This document shows, piece after piece, positions 33,599 to 44,880 of a DNA stretch of 64,000 nt (positions are counted from its first letter, which is position 1; each line of letters begins with the position of its first letter). This DNA comes from Dipteris shenzhenensis (Eukaryota; Polypodiophyta; Polypodiopsida; Gleicheniales), in assembly GCA_047967505.1 (NCBI GenBank), contig CM106538.1; one strand, given 5' to 3'. Both the position numbers and the translations under genes were made by a program. The notes beneath the pieces are model-generated. The model worked only from the letters and a program-made list of their open reading frames with translations, ran no database searches and was not told where the DNA came from.

Positions 33599-36500
33599 TT
33601 AATGCCCCTTTACAAAGTCATTGAATACATTCCAATCATTCTCATCTAAAGTATACTTATTGCTATTACACTCATAGGTGAGGTTTGCCAATGCAATTAC
33701 GCTCTCAATATTTATCATGTCAAGGTCTGTAAGGTCATATGTGAAGCATCTTGAACCTTTTGCCTTTTGATACCACCCAAGCTGGACTTCTACTCCAAAA
33801 GGTCTATCTGAAAGGTTGAACCCTCTTTTATATTCCACATACCCCCCACCAACCTTTCTCCTCATTTTTTGAACTCGTCCAAGGTACCATATAGCTTGTG
33901 TTTTCTTTTTTTGCAAAGATCTTGGATTGCATTTCCTTTTGCTTTTCCTTGTTTTGTGTTCTTCATGAAAGAATACGGCACAATCGGAACCTATTCCAAA
34001 TAGGTTCTCATTTGATGTAGCAAGAGGTATGGCGAACCCTTGTGAGTCTATCTTTAGAGAGTGTGGGATTTCCATTAAGTTGGCTTACCAATGTGGACTT
34101 GAAGAGAGTTTTACCATCAATGGTAACAACTGGGCTCACTGCTTCTTGTTCATCTAGGAGAGAATCCACCACATGTCTGATTTCACTTATGGAGGCATCG
34201 TTGTCATTATCATCTATATCTGACACATGATCTGCTTGACATTGGTCTTCTTCTTCAGAATCAGATTCTTGTGAATATGCATCTGTAAATCCATTTGACC
34301 AAGGTTCCATCCACCACTTCATATTCTCACCCTTTGGCTTCATATGCAAACTTTCACACCTTTCTTGAGCACTTTTTAGTCCCTTCTTCAATGCTTCGAT
34401 GATTTTATCATCAGTTGACACACACTCATAGTCCCCTAGATTAGCTTCTCGCATGTTCTCTTTGAGATTCAATTCTCTCCATACATGTTCTTGCTTCTTA
34501 TGTGCCCTTGTAAATAGAGGACTATCCTCTTTGCATTCAAAGTGTGCAAGCCTATTCATACTACCTGCACTATGTAGCATATCCATCAAGTCATAAGCGC
34601 GTTCTTGTCCCACCATGCTTCCAATCTTGCTGAAGAAGATTTCAACTGCATCTGAATCTGTAAGATGTAAAGGACACCTTAGGCCTGGACAAAATTCTCT
34701 AAAGTACTTGATCAGTAGGACCACAAAATGGCATGAGAGTTGCACATCTAAGAAAGCTTCCTTAGTTATGAAGTTTCTATTCAACGTATAGTTGGCATGA
34801 TGAACAATCCAAGACCTCCAAATTTGAAAGAAAAAAGAGACTTTGCCCGCAAGATAGACTCGATCCACAAGATTCAAATGTGGAGATAAGAAGATGTCAA
34901 TGTAATCCCCAGCAATTTCAAGATAAGCTTGTGTTCCTAGCATGCTCCTCTCTTTTCTATGAATTCCATTGTTTGCCAATTCTCCCAAGCACCATTGCAC
35001 TTGTTTACTGCATATTCTTTGAGCTGCAGCCCAATTTTGGCGATCATCTCGCCTAATGTCTCCCTCCCTTAGCATATGCTTGTCGATAGAAAAAGCATCA
35101 TACACAATAATGACATGATTTAAGGTGATCCAAACATTGCCAATAGCCAATTGACGCTTAGGCTTGTCAAGAACATTGACTAACTTTTTTCCATTATGTA
35201 CAAAATCTTGATCATGTAGCCCAAAAACTTGATTTTCCAAAACTTTTGCTGAGAGAGGCCATCCATCCCATTTTATCCCAAATCTACTACCTCTTTTATC
35301 TAGATAATCGGAGATCATCAATGTTCTTCGTCGACTATCACCATCAGATGCATGTCCAATAATTGGACCACAACCGTGGTCTTTAGCTTCTCAATCCATA
35401 AGTTTAAAATAGCATCCCATTGCTTGCGGACAAAACTTGCATCAAATCGGCCGCAAGTGCAATGAAGTGCAAGAACCAAGCGTGGGAGTGCATCATGCAA
35501 TGGATTGGCAAGAAAAACTCTTGCACGTCCACCAATGACACAATTTTGAAATGCATCAATAATCTGATCATATCCTTTTTGTCCTTCTCCCACTTTGATC
35601 ATGCATATGGTCATGCACTCATGATCATCTACTTTATATCCATCAAAACCCACAAGCATGTCATCCTTTGGATTCCACCTACAAGCAATAATAAGCACAA
35701 GTCTGTAAGATCATATGCAATCCTCTTGCATTCAAAAACAAGATTTAGATTATGAAAATAATTTAGAGAAAAAGGAGGTTACCTTATCTGCTTCTTTATT
35801 GCAGTTTCATCTTCCACTATGATGAAGGGAATCCTTGACATGATTCCATGCTTTTCTTTTTCTTTTTCATAAATTTCAGTGATTGCATCAAAAAGATATC
35901 CATGTATACCAGGTACAAACTGAGTAGCAAGTCTTTGCCCTCGCTTTGTCGTTGATAAAGAAGGTCCATTGAGGTTGGAACTCAAGAAGTCATGTAACCT
36001 TGGACCTCCCCACATCCTTGCAACCTCAAATATTGCCCTTGTGTTCTCACTATATCTTTGTCCAGCACTTGACTTGATTATGTTTGTGGCAACATCTTGT
36101 AGAAAGTCCCATAAGGCAACTTTACCACCAAACTTTTCCAATCTATGGGCTTCGATTATGTTGTTGCAAAATCGTTTTACATCCTTTCGATTGAGAGACT
36201 CTATGCTAGCTTCTCTTAAAGTACGGACTCTTACTGAAAGAATGGCAACCTGAGACTTTGTCCACCATAGTTGCTTAGAAAGGTCTCTTACTCGTCTTTT
36301 AGCAAAAAGAGTTGCATTTCTAAGCTCACTCTTTGTAAGATAATCTAGCCTTCTGCCACAACCAGTACCCCTATCTCCTCTCTTATTCTCAACCTTCTCT
36401 TCTCTATACAATCTCATTCTAAAGTGAGCAAGTTTAACTATCCCCTTGCAATGGTGGCATGTAAAGTCTTTAAATGGTTGCCCATCTTGTGAAATGCGTA

Positions 36501-37554
36501 TGCAACTTATGTGACGAAAGCATCCATCCACATGAATATCAGTACATCCATTATTTAATGTCACCTTAACATGACGCTCTATAAACCAATACTTCCCACC
36601 ACATTGATCATCTAAGAAAGGCTTTACCTTGACATACTTGTTACCTACTTTGACCTCATGGCTCCAAAGGCCCCAACATAGCAAGTCAAAATTTACAAAA
36701 GAAGATTCATTTTCTCTATTAAAACTTGAATCAACAGAGAAAGCACTCGTACTTGGGCTTCTAGTTTTTGTTGAAACCAAAAAGTTGCTAAGAGATCTTT
36801 GCTTTGGATCATGATCCTTATCCTTTCGAGGACGCCCTCGCAAGCCAGTGAGTGCTACCTTTGGATTTTCATCTTTTCTCATGAGCGACTTGATATGAGA
36901 GTTTGACTTTGTGTGTTCATTGAGAACTGTGTACAAATCTGATCTTGGAGGACATAAACGCAACCATGCATCATCATATTTGCATCGCACCTTCTATCAA
37001 TTGTATGCTGCATGCTTGCCTTCTATCAATCCTTTACCATAAAGTTCATTACACTCATGACACCAAATTCACACATGGGGCACCCCATTGAAGTCCTCAG
37101 AATGCAACTCAAACTTATCATCCCTTAACACTACCATTTCCTTTAGCTTTGATCTAACTCTATCAGATTCACGTTGCCAACATTCAAGAATAGTTGGGCT
37201 TAGTAATCTACTAGAAAGCTTTGAAGACATGTGCACTTGGGCATCAAGATTTATGTCATCAGCTAGTTGAGTGCAATGTCTTTTACATGGATAAGGAGTT
37301 TCCTCTATGCGGCATAGACTTCTCTTGATGTGCACTAAGAGTTGATCATTGATTGTCCATCGTTCCTCTTGCCGTTTGGTTATTATATATTCGTCCTCAA
37401 CAAACTCAAAGGGTTCCAATAGAAGCTCATCACCTTCAATTTGTTCACGAACATGAGAGAATGTGGGATGACTTGTGTCTCTTGTGACCCTAACAACACC
37501 TAATTCCTCCTTATTATCATAGTCAATCACTTGAATCGTGAAAAAAGATGCCAT
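33599..37554 (-). pseudogene. Transposase-like gene of the right copy
   Basis: Likely mobilises the element; expected to act in the nucleus. Exon 1 starts MASFFTIQVIDYDNKEELG at 37,554 and stays in one frame to 35,783, with stops at 37,069-37,071 and 36,994-36,999. It holds WCHECNELYG (finger-like), GRPRKDKDHD (basic), HVDGCFRHISCIRI and TCHHCKG (Cys/His), and MWGGPRLHDFLSSN. A 104-bp GT-AG intron (35,679-35,782) follows. Exon 2 has VGFDGYKVDDHE, a GHASDGDSRRR counterpart disrupted by a 2-bp insertion near 35,369, HNGKKLVN, DAVEIFFSKIGSMVG, an acidic region, and after a 26-bp deletion near 34,030 a C-terminal domain ending FNDFVKGH at 33,599. The D..D..E spacing is compatible with a DDE transposase (inference). 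Coding length would be about 1,285 codons. Confidence 0.8.
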
Positions 37555-38048
37555 GATAGGAGACCGATGTACTTCAAAATAAAATGAGAACCTTAATTAT
37601 AACCCCCCTCCACCTGTGTGTGCATGACCTGCAAAATTTAGATTGCCAATTTGTGCATAACTGGTGAGTTTAAATTTAATCATTATAATAAAAATTTGTA
37701 TGCATGACTCATGGGTTTGAGTTTAACCATAATAAACACAAACTCTTCCCAAATTAATACACAATTCTAATACACAAATATAAAATTTTGAAAAAAAATA
37801 AAAATACATTCTAAGACACTTTACACTTTATTAAATTCAAATACTATAAACACATATACTAGTATTCAAAATGCAAGAAGTTACAGCACGAAGATAAAAA
37901 TTTGAGAATTTAAAAAATATATATATTATAGTACTTTATTAAATTCAAATAGTATAGATGCATATACTAGTATTCAAAATGCATTGAAAGAGTAACATTA
38001 TAGTTTATAAACATAATTGTCCAAGAGTAGCTTTATAATAAAATCGGA

Positions 38049-38345
38049 TTAATAAAACTGAGGCATCCTCTCAACTGCAGGCTGCAAACATGCATGGGGT
38101 TGAGTGTTAAATCTTGCTAGTCGATTATTCATCTCGGCCAGTGTCATTCTATTTTGTTTTTCCACAAACATATAGTTAGTTGCATTGAAATAAATCTGCT
38201 GCAACTTGCCACTCCATGCTGACTGTTTTGTGTAATCCTCTTTGAAGTAGTATTCCTTACACTCCTTATAAAAATTAATAACCTCTTTAATCATGTATCC
38301 CATGGCAAACACATCTAATTCTTTGCTCCTTGCTCATCTTACTTA
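38049..38345 (-). CDS. Small unrecognised ORF inside the transposon
   Basis: A frame running from about 38,330 to 38,049 (first Met 38,312) encodes 80-90 residues of normal protein composition: GYMIKEVINFYKECKEYYF, NATNYMFVEKQNRM and RLARFNTQPHACLQP. It is mostly helical in character, has no membrane segment and has a stop at 38,049. It lies upstream of the transposase on the same strand and is absent from the left copy because of the deletion there. It could be an accessory protein, a separate exon of the transposase, or chance; I cannot tell. Confidence 0.4.
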
Positions 38346-38897
38346 TCCCTATACAAAGATGCCGCCTAATGACTTTGAGCCAATTTTTCCTTTGCTCTGG
38401 TTGCATCTTTTCACAAAAGGATTTCTGGCAAAACATGCATGAAAAAACCAAGTATTGAGAGAGAATCTAAAATATATTCATATTTTAAATAATCAATGAA
38501 CACAAAGTTAATTACAATAAAGAACACAACGAACTCCATTCTTATGAAATTTGCATCATGATTACATGGGCCTACCATTTGAGTGTGTGGAGAAGTGTGT
38601 GTTAGACACTAGATAATCAACATTGGAAGAGTATTTCAAATAATATCCAATGGTTGATGACCCACAATTGATTAAAGATAAGATTCAACTTAGAATCCTT
38701 ATACATAAGCAGCTTTCAAAGACCCCATGGATAGGCATTAATCAAAGACACAAATATCATTGGCTCTAGCATTGTTACCTTAGATGTATGAGCATGAATC
38801 TCAGATGTATATTTATTGGAAAGTTTACAACCTCTACACACTAGCATTTATGCAATGGTCCCCTATATTCTACACAAAATATTTCCAAAGAGGACAA

Positions 38898-39276
38898 CAA
38901 CATCAAAAGTCGAATAAACGCGACCAAGTGTTGAAGCCGAAACTATCATACAACACTGATAACCTACAACAACACTGAAAGCCAAATAAATGACCATGTG
39001 TCGAAGTTTAAACATTTGTTTTATGAAATAAGCTACGACAACACTGAAAGCCGAATAAACGACCTAGTATTGAAGCCTAATTATTTTATAAATTATATAT
39101 CTAAGAAACAACACAAAAGTCGAATAAACGACAAAGTGTTGAATTCTATTACTCTTCTAAGGTTGAGAGACGACACATACAGTCGAATGATACGACCAAG
39201 TGTCGAGCTAGTTTCAAAACAATGAGAAGGAGTCCTGGTAACGACATCAAAGGTTGAATATTACAACCAAATGTCG
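38898..39276. repeat. Array of six ~35-bp imperfect palindromes, ~70-bp period
   Basis: Units at 38,898-38,933, 38,970-39,003, 39,039-39,072, 39,109-39,141, 39,171-39,205 and 39,242-39,276. Typical unit: CGACACATACAGTCGAATG followed by ATACGACCAAGTGTCG. Outer CGACAC/GTGTCG and inner TCG/CGA pairs are arranged as a dyad; others use CAACAC/GTGTTG. Paired changes keep the dyad in several units. It lies between the BED/TTF-like exon and the transposase, so may be intronic or promoter DNA. Confidence 0.85.
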
Positions 39277-39639
39277 AAATGCAGACTTACTTACTTAACC
39301 GCACATATAATCGAGTAATACGATCCAATGCGGAAAGATAAGCACCATGCAAATGCATGGCCCAAGTAATTGACTCAAATATTACATTACAAATCAGATG
39401 ATGGACGTATTATGTCGAAAGGCTATATACGACACTACGTCGATATCTAATAGTCATGTAATATCAAGAATAAAGAAGTTATGACATTGACATACTATAT
39501 GAAAAGACGACACTACATCGAACATACGTGAAGAAGAAACCCCCCCCCAAAAAAAAGCTTATCAACTTATCGAAAATTTGCCAACAGATGGGTTATTAAG
39601 CAAAGAAAGAAAAGCTATCATACCTTTATTTCAATTATA

Positions 39640-40211
39640 GTTTTGATTTTGGATTGCTAACTAGGCACAAAGGGAACAGAGAGTCTCCTTGGTGACCTGC
39701 ACAAATCCAAGGGACAATTAATAGAAATCCTCTTAGTAGAAGGCAAGCTATAAACTCCAATTGAAAACTCCAGTTGAGTCGTTCCCAAAACTGCCTTTTC
39801 GAGATGCAGTGCCTTATGAACAAACTTATTAGAGAGCTTGTGCTGTTTTGAAGCGGCATGACATCGTATTGCACTAAGCTGAATATTCACCGATCCAATA
39901 GTGCCAAATTCACTGCGACATTTTCTCATTTTTTGGCATGTTGTATAAAAAATACGCCCAAGCTTTTTGTCAAAGAATGCCCATTCAAAAGAAATAGCCC
40001 AAGAATCATTCCAAGCCAAACAAGCATTTTTAATTCTTAAGACATCATTTTCTTCACCCGGTCCTGGTATCTCTTGTAGATCTGAGTCGCATGTCACATG
40101 AGATGATGATGCTACATCAGACAAGGATTTTCTCACACTCTTTCTTTTCACGGGAGGGATCAATCTGGCCATTCCAGGAAAAGCAAAAAGAGTTGTTTGT
40201 CTTTGAGTCAT
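39640..40211 (-). pseudogene. BED/TTF-like zinc-finger exon of the transposon
   Basis: The ORF from 40,211 starts MTQRQTTLFAFPGMAR and includes WAFFDKKLGRIFYTTCQK and GSVNIQLSAIRCHAASKQHK. Spacing and flanking residues resemble the DNA-binding finger found at the N terminus of many transposases and ZBED/TTF-type proteins (W..GxMFCxxC...FxxGxxxFxxSALxRHxxSxxH). The first Cys appears replaced by Tyr, so the finger may be dead or a variant. Coding character stops around 39,780. The rest is probably intron, with TGCAG|GTCACCAAGG at about 39,697 as a possible acceptor. The left copy retains only the last part. It is probably the first exon of the transposase gene (inference). Confidence 0.55.
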
Positions 40212-41469
40212 GGTTGGGCGTAAATCTGTAAAATATTGCAGTGCAATGACTACTTAGATGCTTGCAAAATTCGGGTCAAACAACAAGCAGTTGAAAGTTG
40301 AATCAATAATTCTACATTTACTATTTAGCATAAAGTTCATGCAGGTCAAAGAATAGATTCAAGCTCTCAAAAAAAACAAATGCAGCAATCAGGTTGCAAT
40401 CATATGAGGTAAAAAGGAAGCAAAGATGGCCTAAGAAAACAACAGACCTGATACTGAAGAAAAAAACATCATAATAAGTACAAAAAACTTGCCTGGCACC
40501 TGACTAGAACTCGGGCTGAAGCTTTACGAGAAAGAAGGAGCTACCCCAAAGCAACCGTCACTGCACAAATGAAAGACAACACATAAGAAACCCCCTTTTA
40601 GAGAAACCAAGAAAGTAGTTGGAAGAATTTATAGTACCTGTATATCCAATAATGCAAAAATAGCATTACAAAGCTAAAGTATAGCAAATACATGTTTTAT
40701 TATATGTGTTGGCAGCCTGCTAATAACATGGATAAGGATGCCTCCATGGCCAATGCTTATGTGGTAGCAAGACTACCACATTGACGTGGGTGGGTGATCT
40801 GCCATGTGGCAGATAAGGTATCCACAATGTCTCGGCCAATCGCGCGACCTACATCTAGAGACGGGGCGCTGGTCCATCACTACCAGTGTGTTGTTGCAGG
40901 TTGTTGCAGCGTGTATGAGAGCTCGTCTAGCCATGTAGTCAAGGCTGTCTTGGAGTTGGCAGGAGCCATCATTGGTGCCCGTGAAGGAGCTCGTTTGTGA
41001 GCTGAGAGGCAGCTATAGAGAGTCATAGGAGGCTGGTCATCGTTGGAGACAGTGGCTTCTACGAGTAGCTTGACTGCATGGAGGAGCCGTTGTGTGGTGT
41101 TGGGCCATCGTGATGGCTATTGAAGCTCATTCATTGGTCGTTGGCTAGGGAGGCGCTTTGGAGCTCGATAGAGCTCACAGTCGTGTCATGATGGCTATTG
41201 AAGATGGACTAGAGGAGGCACTTTGGAGCTCGACGGAAACAGAGCTCGAACGTCCTCGGTGTGCCGATGCTATCCAAGCAATTGTCGAGTAGCTACGCGA
41301 AAACCCAAATGGCAGAGATGAGGAGTTCTTCCAATTGCATCAGTGCGCTCATGAAACATCCGAATCTCAGCTAGTGTGCTCATCAAACATCCGACACTCA
41401 GCTACTGTGCACACAGGAACAGAGAAACATCCAAATCTGAGCTACTGAGGACAGACAGAGAGCGCGAAC
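40212..41469. other. Transposon interior, no gene recognised
   Basis: AT-rich to about 40,740, then a GC-richer part. It contains a duplicated phrase of about 60 bp (GATGGCTATTGAAG .. CTTTGGAGCTCGA near 41,112-41,175 and 41,200-41,245) and three copies of AACATCCGAATCTCAGCTA-like units at 41,350-41,450. No protein domain recognised. Confidence 0.5.
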
Positions 41470-41853
41470 CTAAGAGACATCACGGCTGCAGCCACCGACA
41501 CTCCGGCTATGGAGTTGAGATTGGGAAGCTGCGAGAGGAGAAGTTGAGAGGAGCCGAAAATGACAATCCAGACAGACAATCCCAAGCTCTGGCAGCTGCT
41601 GCAAACCAAGGTATGGAAGTTGCGAAGGCATGTTCCACCGGTGACCATGTAAACAATGTCTACTCCAACTTCGACCAGCAATTGCTGGGGGACGACGATC
41701 CACAAGCCGAGCTCTCGACCAAATGCATACTGTCCTAGCTCGTGGTATCGATCAAAACGCTTCCCAGGCACCATTTCATGCATCTCTACCATTTTCCATA
41801 GCGTGTACAACGTAATCACCCAGGAGAAGATAAGCACCACCACTCCTAGTCCC
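41470..41853 (-). pseudogene. Captured exon of an LHT-type amino-acid transporter
   Basis: LHT proteins are plant proton-coupled amino-acid importers of the plasma membrane (amino acid/auxin permease family). The 384-bp exon is open throughout. It reads GLGVVVLIFSWVITLYTLW, VEMHEMVPGKRFDRYHELGQ, WIVVPQQLLVEVGVDIVYM, TGGTCLRNFH, LSQLPNLNSI and AAVMSL, a close match to the N-terminal transmembrane region of LHT1-like proteins. It is preceded by ATTTCAG and followed by GT, so it ends exactly at splice borders. No other LHT exon is visible nearby. It lies inside the delimited 12.2-kb element, on the same strand as the transposase, so I infer gene-fragment capture. The intact frame suggests recent capture or selection. 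Confidence 0.88.
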
Positions 41854-44260
41854 CTGAAATCAGCTCGCGCATTGATTATTGAATTGATGAAAGCTCAAAT
41901 TTTTTTGCAAATTGTGACCAGATACATCGATGATTTCGCAATCCAGCCTGGAGCCCTTGCCATTGTCGCAGATGCATGTCGAGGAGGTGTTGACGTTGAG
42001 ATGGAGCTTCACAGGACAGCCAACAGGGACTAGCGTCGATGGACAAAACACAACGGGAATCGAGCGACGCTCCTTCAGAACACCCAGTCGATGCACAAAA
42101 CACAAACATAGCCAACGGGTTGCAGCACCAACCTATACCTTGTGTAGATCTCTGCATAGATCTCTGCAGCAATCAAACTCCATCGACGACCTCCACGGGC
42201 TCCTACCAGTGATTGCTGCAAGTCCTGAGCCTCATGTGTAGGCAGCTGCCCTGACCCTGACTTGGGTGCAGTCCGTGTAGTAGTGCTCGGCACCCAGTAA
42301 TGCTGGATGAGAGTAGAGACTGTGAAGGGGAGGTTGTAGGAGCTACAAAACACAAGAGAGAGAGAGGGGTCGGCAGGGAGGGGGGGTTGAGCAGGGAAGC
42401 AAAAGAGGGAGGAGGAGGTTATGAATTGAGGCAAATTGTACACTAATGAAAGAAGAGGAGACTAAGCCAAACCTGGCAATGCCTTATAGGTTAGAAGGGA
42501 GATGAGGTTATCTTGATCCTCCTCCACAAACCATAATTCATTCAACTAAAACCCATATATCTAAAGCTATATAAATTTTACGTTTTTATATATGAAAACA
42601 TGCACACTTTAAAAACCTGCATTTATATTCTAGTCGACCAAAAAACAGGCATGTTTTATGAATGAAAAGCCATAAAATTTGCATTTTTAATCTTCCAAGT
42701 GTAATACCTATGAAACACTTACAAGAACAATTTCCATAAACCTGCAAGTAGAAAAAAGTCAGGTGAAACCTAAAACTTTGTAGTTTCATTGTAAGGCTTT
42801 GCAAGTTTTTGGGGAACACTGCAATGGATGCTAGGGCCTAGCCAAAGAAATGAAACTTTGTGACCGATGATGCCAAATAGATTCTGAACACAAGAGTCGC
42901 ATTATCATTGGTGTAGAGACAATAAAGGGAAGAGGATGGAGATGCAGTAGGCATTTAGCAAATATAGATTCCAACCCATAAGATCCATAGCTTATAATGG
43001 GTGGAATCCATAGTTTCCACACACACTAAATATTTGTGAAAATTATTTTTCCCTTTCATAGGCATATAACCATGGTGGATGCCCTTTGGCCTCCTTTGCC
43101 CCACTCTCTCCTAGTCCTCCTAGCAACACCTTGTGCCTCCCCTTGCCTTGTGGAAATAGTAGCCCTCCTGGCGAGCATTTTCTCTTTGCCTTACACTGAT
43201 CTCTGCTCATCCATTGCTTCAACTCGCCTAGCCATGTGGTTGCCCTCCTATCCACCAAGACTCCTAGCTATGGTGAAAGGGAGGTGGCTCAACGGGTTTC
43301 CTTGTGCCCCCCTCAACCCTGTGTACATTAGGTTAGCTACTTCTTGTTAAATTATGCTAGGTTTCATTATTACTGTACATTGTGTTAATTGGATGTATGA
43401 CTATAATATAACTGTATTTAGGACCTATGCTCCAACGCCATGCTAACACCTATGTACAACCACATCCATGACAACTTGGGGAAATTTTAGCATTGTCCTT
43501 CTAATAACTAATCCACCACTAGATGCCGCAAACAACAAGATGCCATTTCTAGGCATTTTTAGGCATTGTGTAGCATATGCTGCAAACAACAAGATGACAT
43601 TTCTAGGCATTGTATAGCGTATATAATACCTCAAGAAAAGATACGGTCTAAGGAAGCTAGAAAGGGTCTTCTTTAATCTTTGAAGATACCATACATAAGA
43701 GCCTTCTTTAGCTCTCAATGTAGCAGACACAAGGGCTTATGTTCTCCTAACCTACAAATAGCTTTATTCTTTCATTTACTTTGAATTCATCATTTTTACC
43801 ATATTCTAGTTCAAACTGTCACTGGTAGTGATGCTCATGGTACTTGTTGATCTACAACTCTAGGCACAAGTGCATAAAAAACCCTCAAACATAATAGGAT
43901 TCTCACTCAATAATAAATTCTCATTTTGCTTTTAATCCCTTGTTGCTATATGGATCCTATATTTTCCCAAGTGGGAGAATCCTTTTGAATAGGGCTATCT
44001 AAAAATAAATACCTTACTTCTTTACTCTCACAGGTTTTATCCAATGGATTTAATTATAGGAGTGGCTCTCCACTATCTATCCTTTTTTAAATAATAGATC
44101 AATTGTTTGAGAGCCAGAAGGATATTTACAAAGGCAGTGCTAAATAGACTGAGTAGAACTTAAGAAAATCAAGTATAAGAGGCATCAACTTCAAAATACT
44201 CCTCCACCATTGATTCAATGCAATCCCTCTGTGGATAGAAAGAAAAAAAAAGAGAATGAC
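41854..44260. other. Transposon interior beyond the captured exon
   Basis: 41,854-42,440 is GC-richer with a CT-rich (minus-strand) stretch at 42,340-42,430 that may be captured flanking DNA. 42,450-44,260 is mostly AT-rich and non-coding, with a small repeat of AACAAGATGCCATTTCTAGG at 43,527-43,605. No gene recognised. Confidence 0.5.
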
Positions 44261-44269
44261 AAGATTTAA

Positions 44270-44540
44270 AAACTTCAAAAAATAAATTCAAGCATTCTAA
44301 TCTCATCCTAATGAAAAGGCCAAAAAAGAGCAATAAAGAGAGAAAATTATAGCATCATAACCTCATCCTAATGCAAAGGCCAAAAAGAGCAATAAACTCG
44401 CAATAAAGAGAGAAAAGTTTTTATAATTCTCTAGAATTCAAGAAAGCATAGTATCCTTATCTCATCCTAATGCAAAGGCCAAAAAGAGCAATAAAGAGAG
44501 AAAAGATTTTTAGAATTCTCTAGAATTCAAGAAAATGCAA
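44270..44540. repeat. Tandem repeats near end A of the transposon
   Basis: Three or more copies of CTCATCCTAATGCAAAGGCC followed by AAAAAGAGCAATAAAGAGAG, with a longer TTCTCTAGAATTCAAGAAA tail in the last two. Period varies between about 60 and 100 bp. Confidence 0.75.
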
Positions 44541-44805
44541 GAGGAGCGCTTACTCATTTCAAAAGGAAAATGCCAGTACTAGCATTTCAAAATGTCCCAT
44601 GACATAAGCCACTCTACGCAAATATCCATGTCACATGTTGCAAGCTTCTAGATAATTTTTAATATAAAATGCCCTTCTGTATATTAACCTTTGGGTATTA
44701 AATTACTTCCTTATGTATATATAATTATGTAAGTAATTGAATTAATAAAAACCCATCTGTTGAACTCACGTGATAGGGTTACATATGACAAGTGACCCCC
44801 CCGAG

Positions 44806-44880
44806 CTTACACTCATGCAAGTTTGCATGGCCATCTGACACTTGACTATGGTCCACATATGTACTTTTCATGCACGAGGT
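44806..44880. repeat. Target-site duplication CTTACACT, right, and continuing satellite
   Basis: 44,806-44,813 repeats CTTACACT. The satellite monomer then continues with CATGCAAGTTTGCATGGCCA and fades after about 44,880. Confidence 0.93.

Larger units (their letters stand above)
32637..44805 (-). mobile_element. 12,169-bp DNA transposon with TIRs and 8-bp TSD
   Basis: Left end CTCGGGGGGGTCACTTAGTG; right end ..ACAAGTGACCCCCCCGAG. The outer 14 bp are perfect inverted repeats, and an ATCACGTG motif lies 32-38 bp in from each end. The perfect duplication CTTACACT flanks it, and one satellite monomer is split by it, so both borders are firm. Contents, read on the minus strand: end A; tandem repeats; a region with a captured LHT exon; a BED/TTF-like exon; a palindrome array; a small ORF; a two-exon transposase; end B. 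TSD size suits hAT or P-like superfamilies, but the termini lack the usual hAT YAGNG start and I cannot assign a superfamily. The transposase carries stops and shifts, so this copy is not autonomous now. Confidence 0.93.

Noticed and set aside
38898-39276. Regular ~70-bp repeats as a CRISPR array
   Set aside because: Eukaryotic nuclear context, imperfect repeats, spacers related to one another, no cas genes.
41860-42443. Minus-strand ORFs as further captured exons
   Set aside because: No recognised domain; overlapping ORFs in several frames reflect the GC-richer, stop-poor composition.
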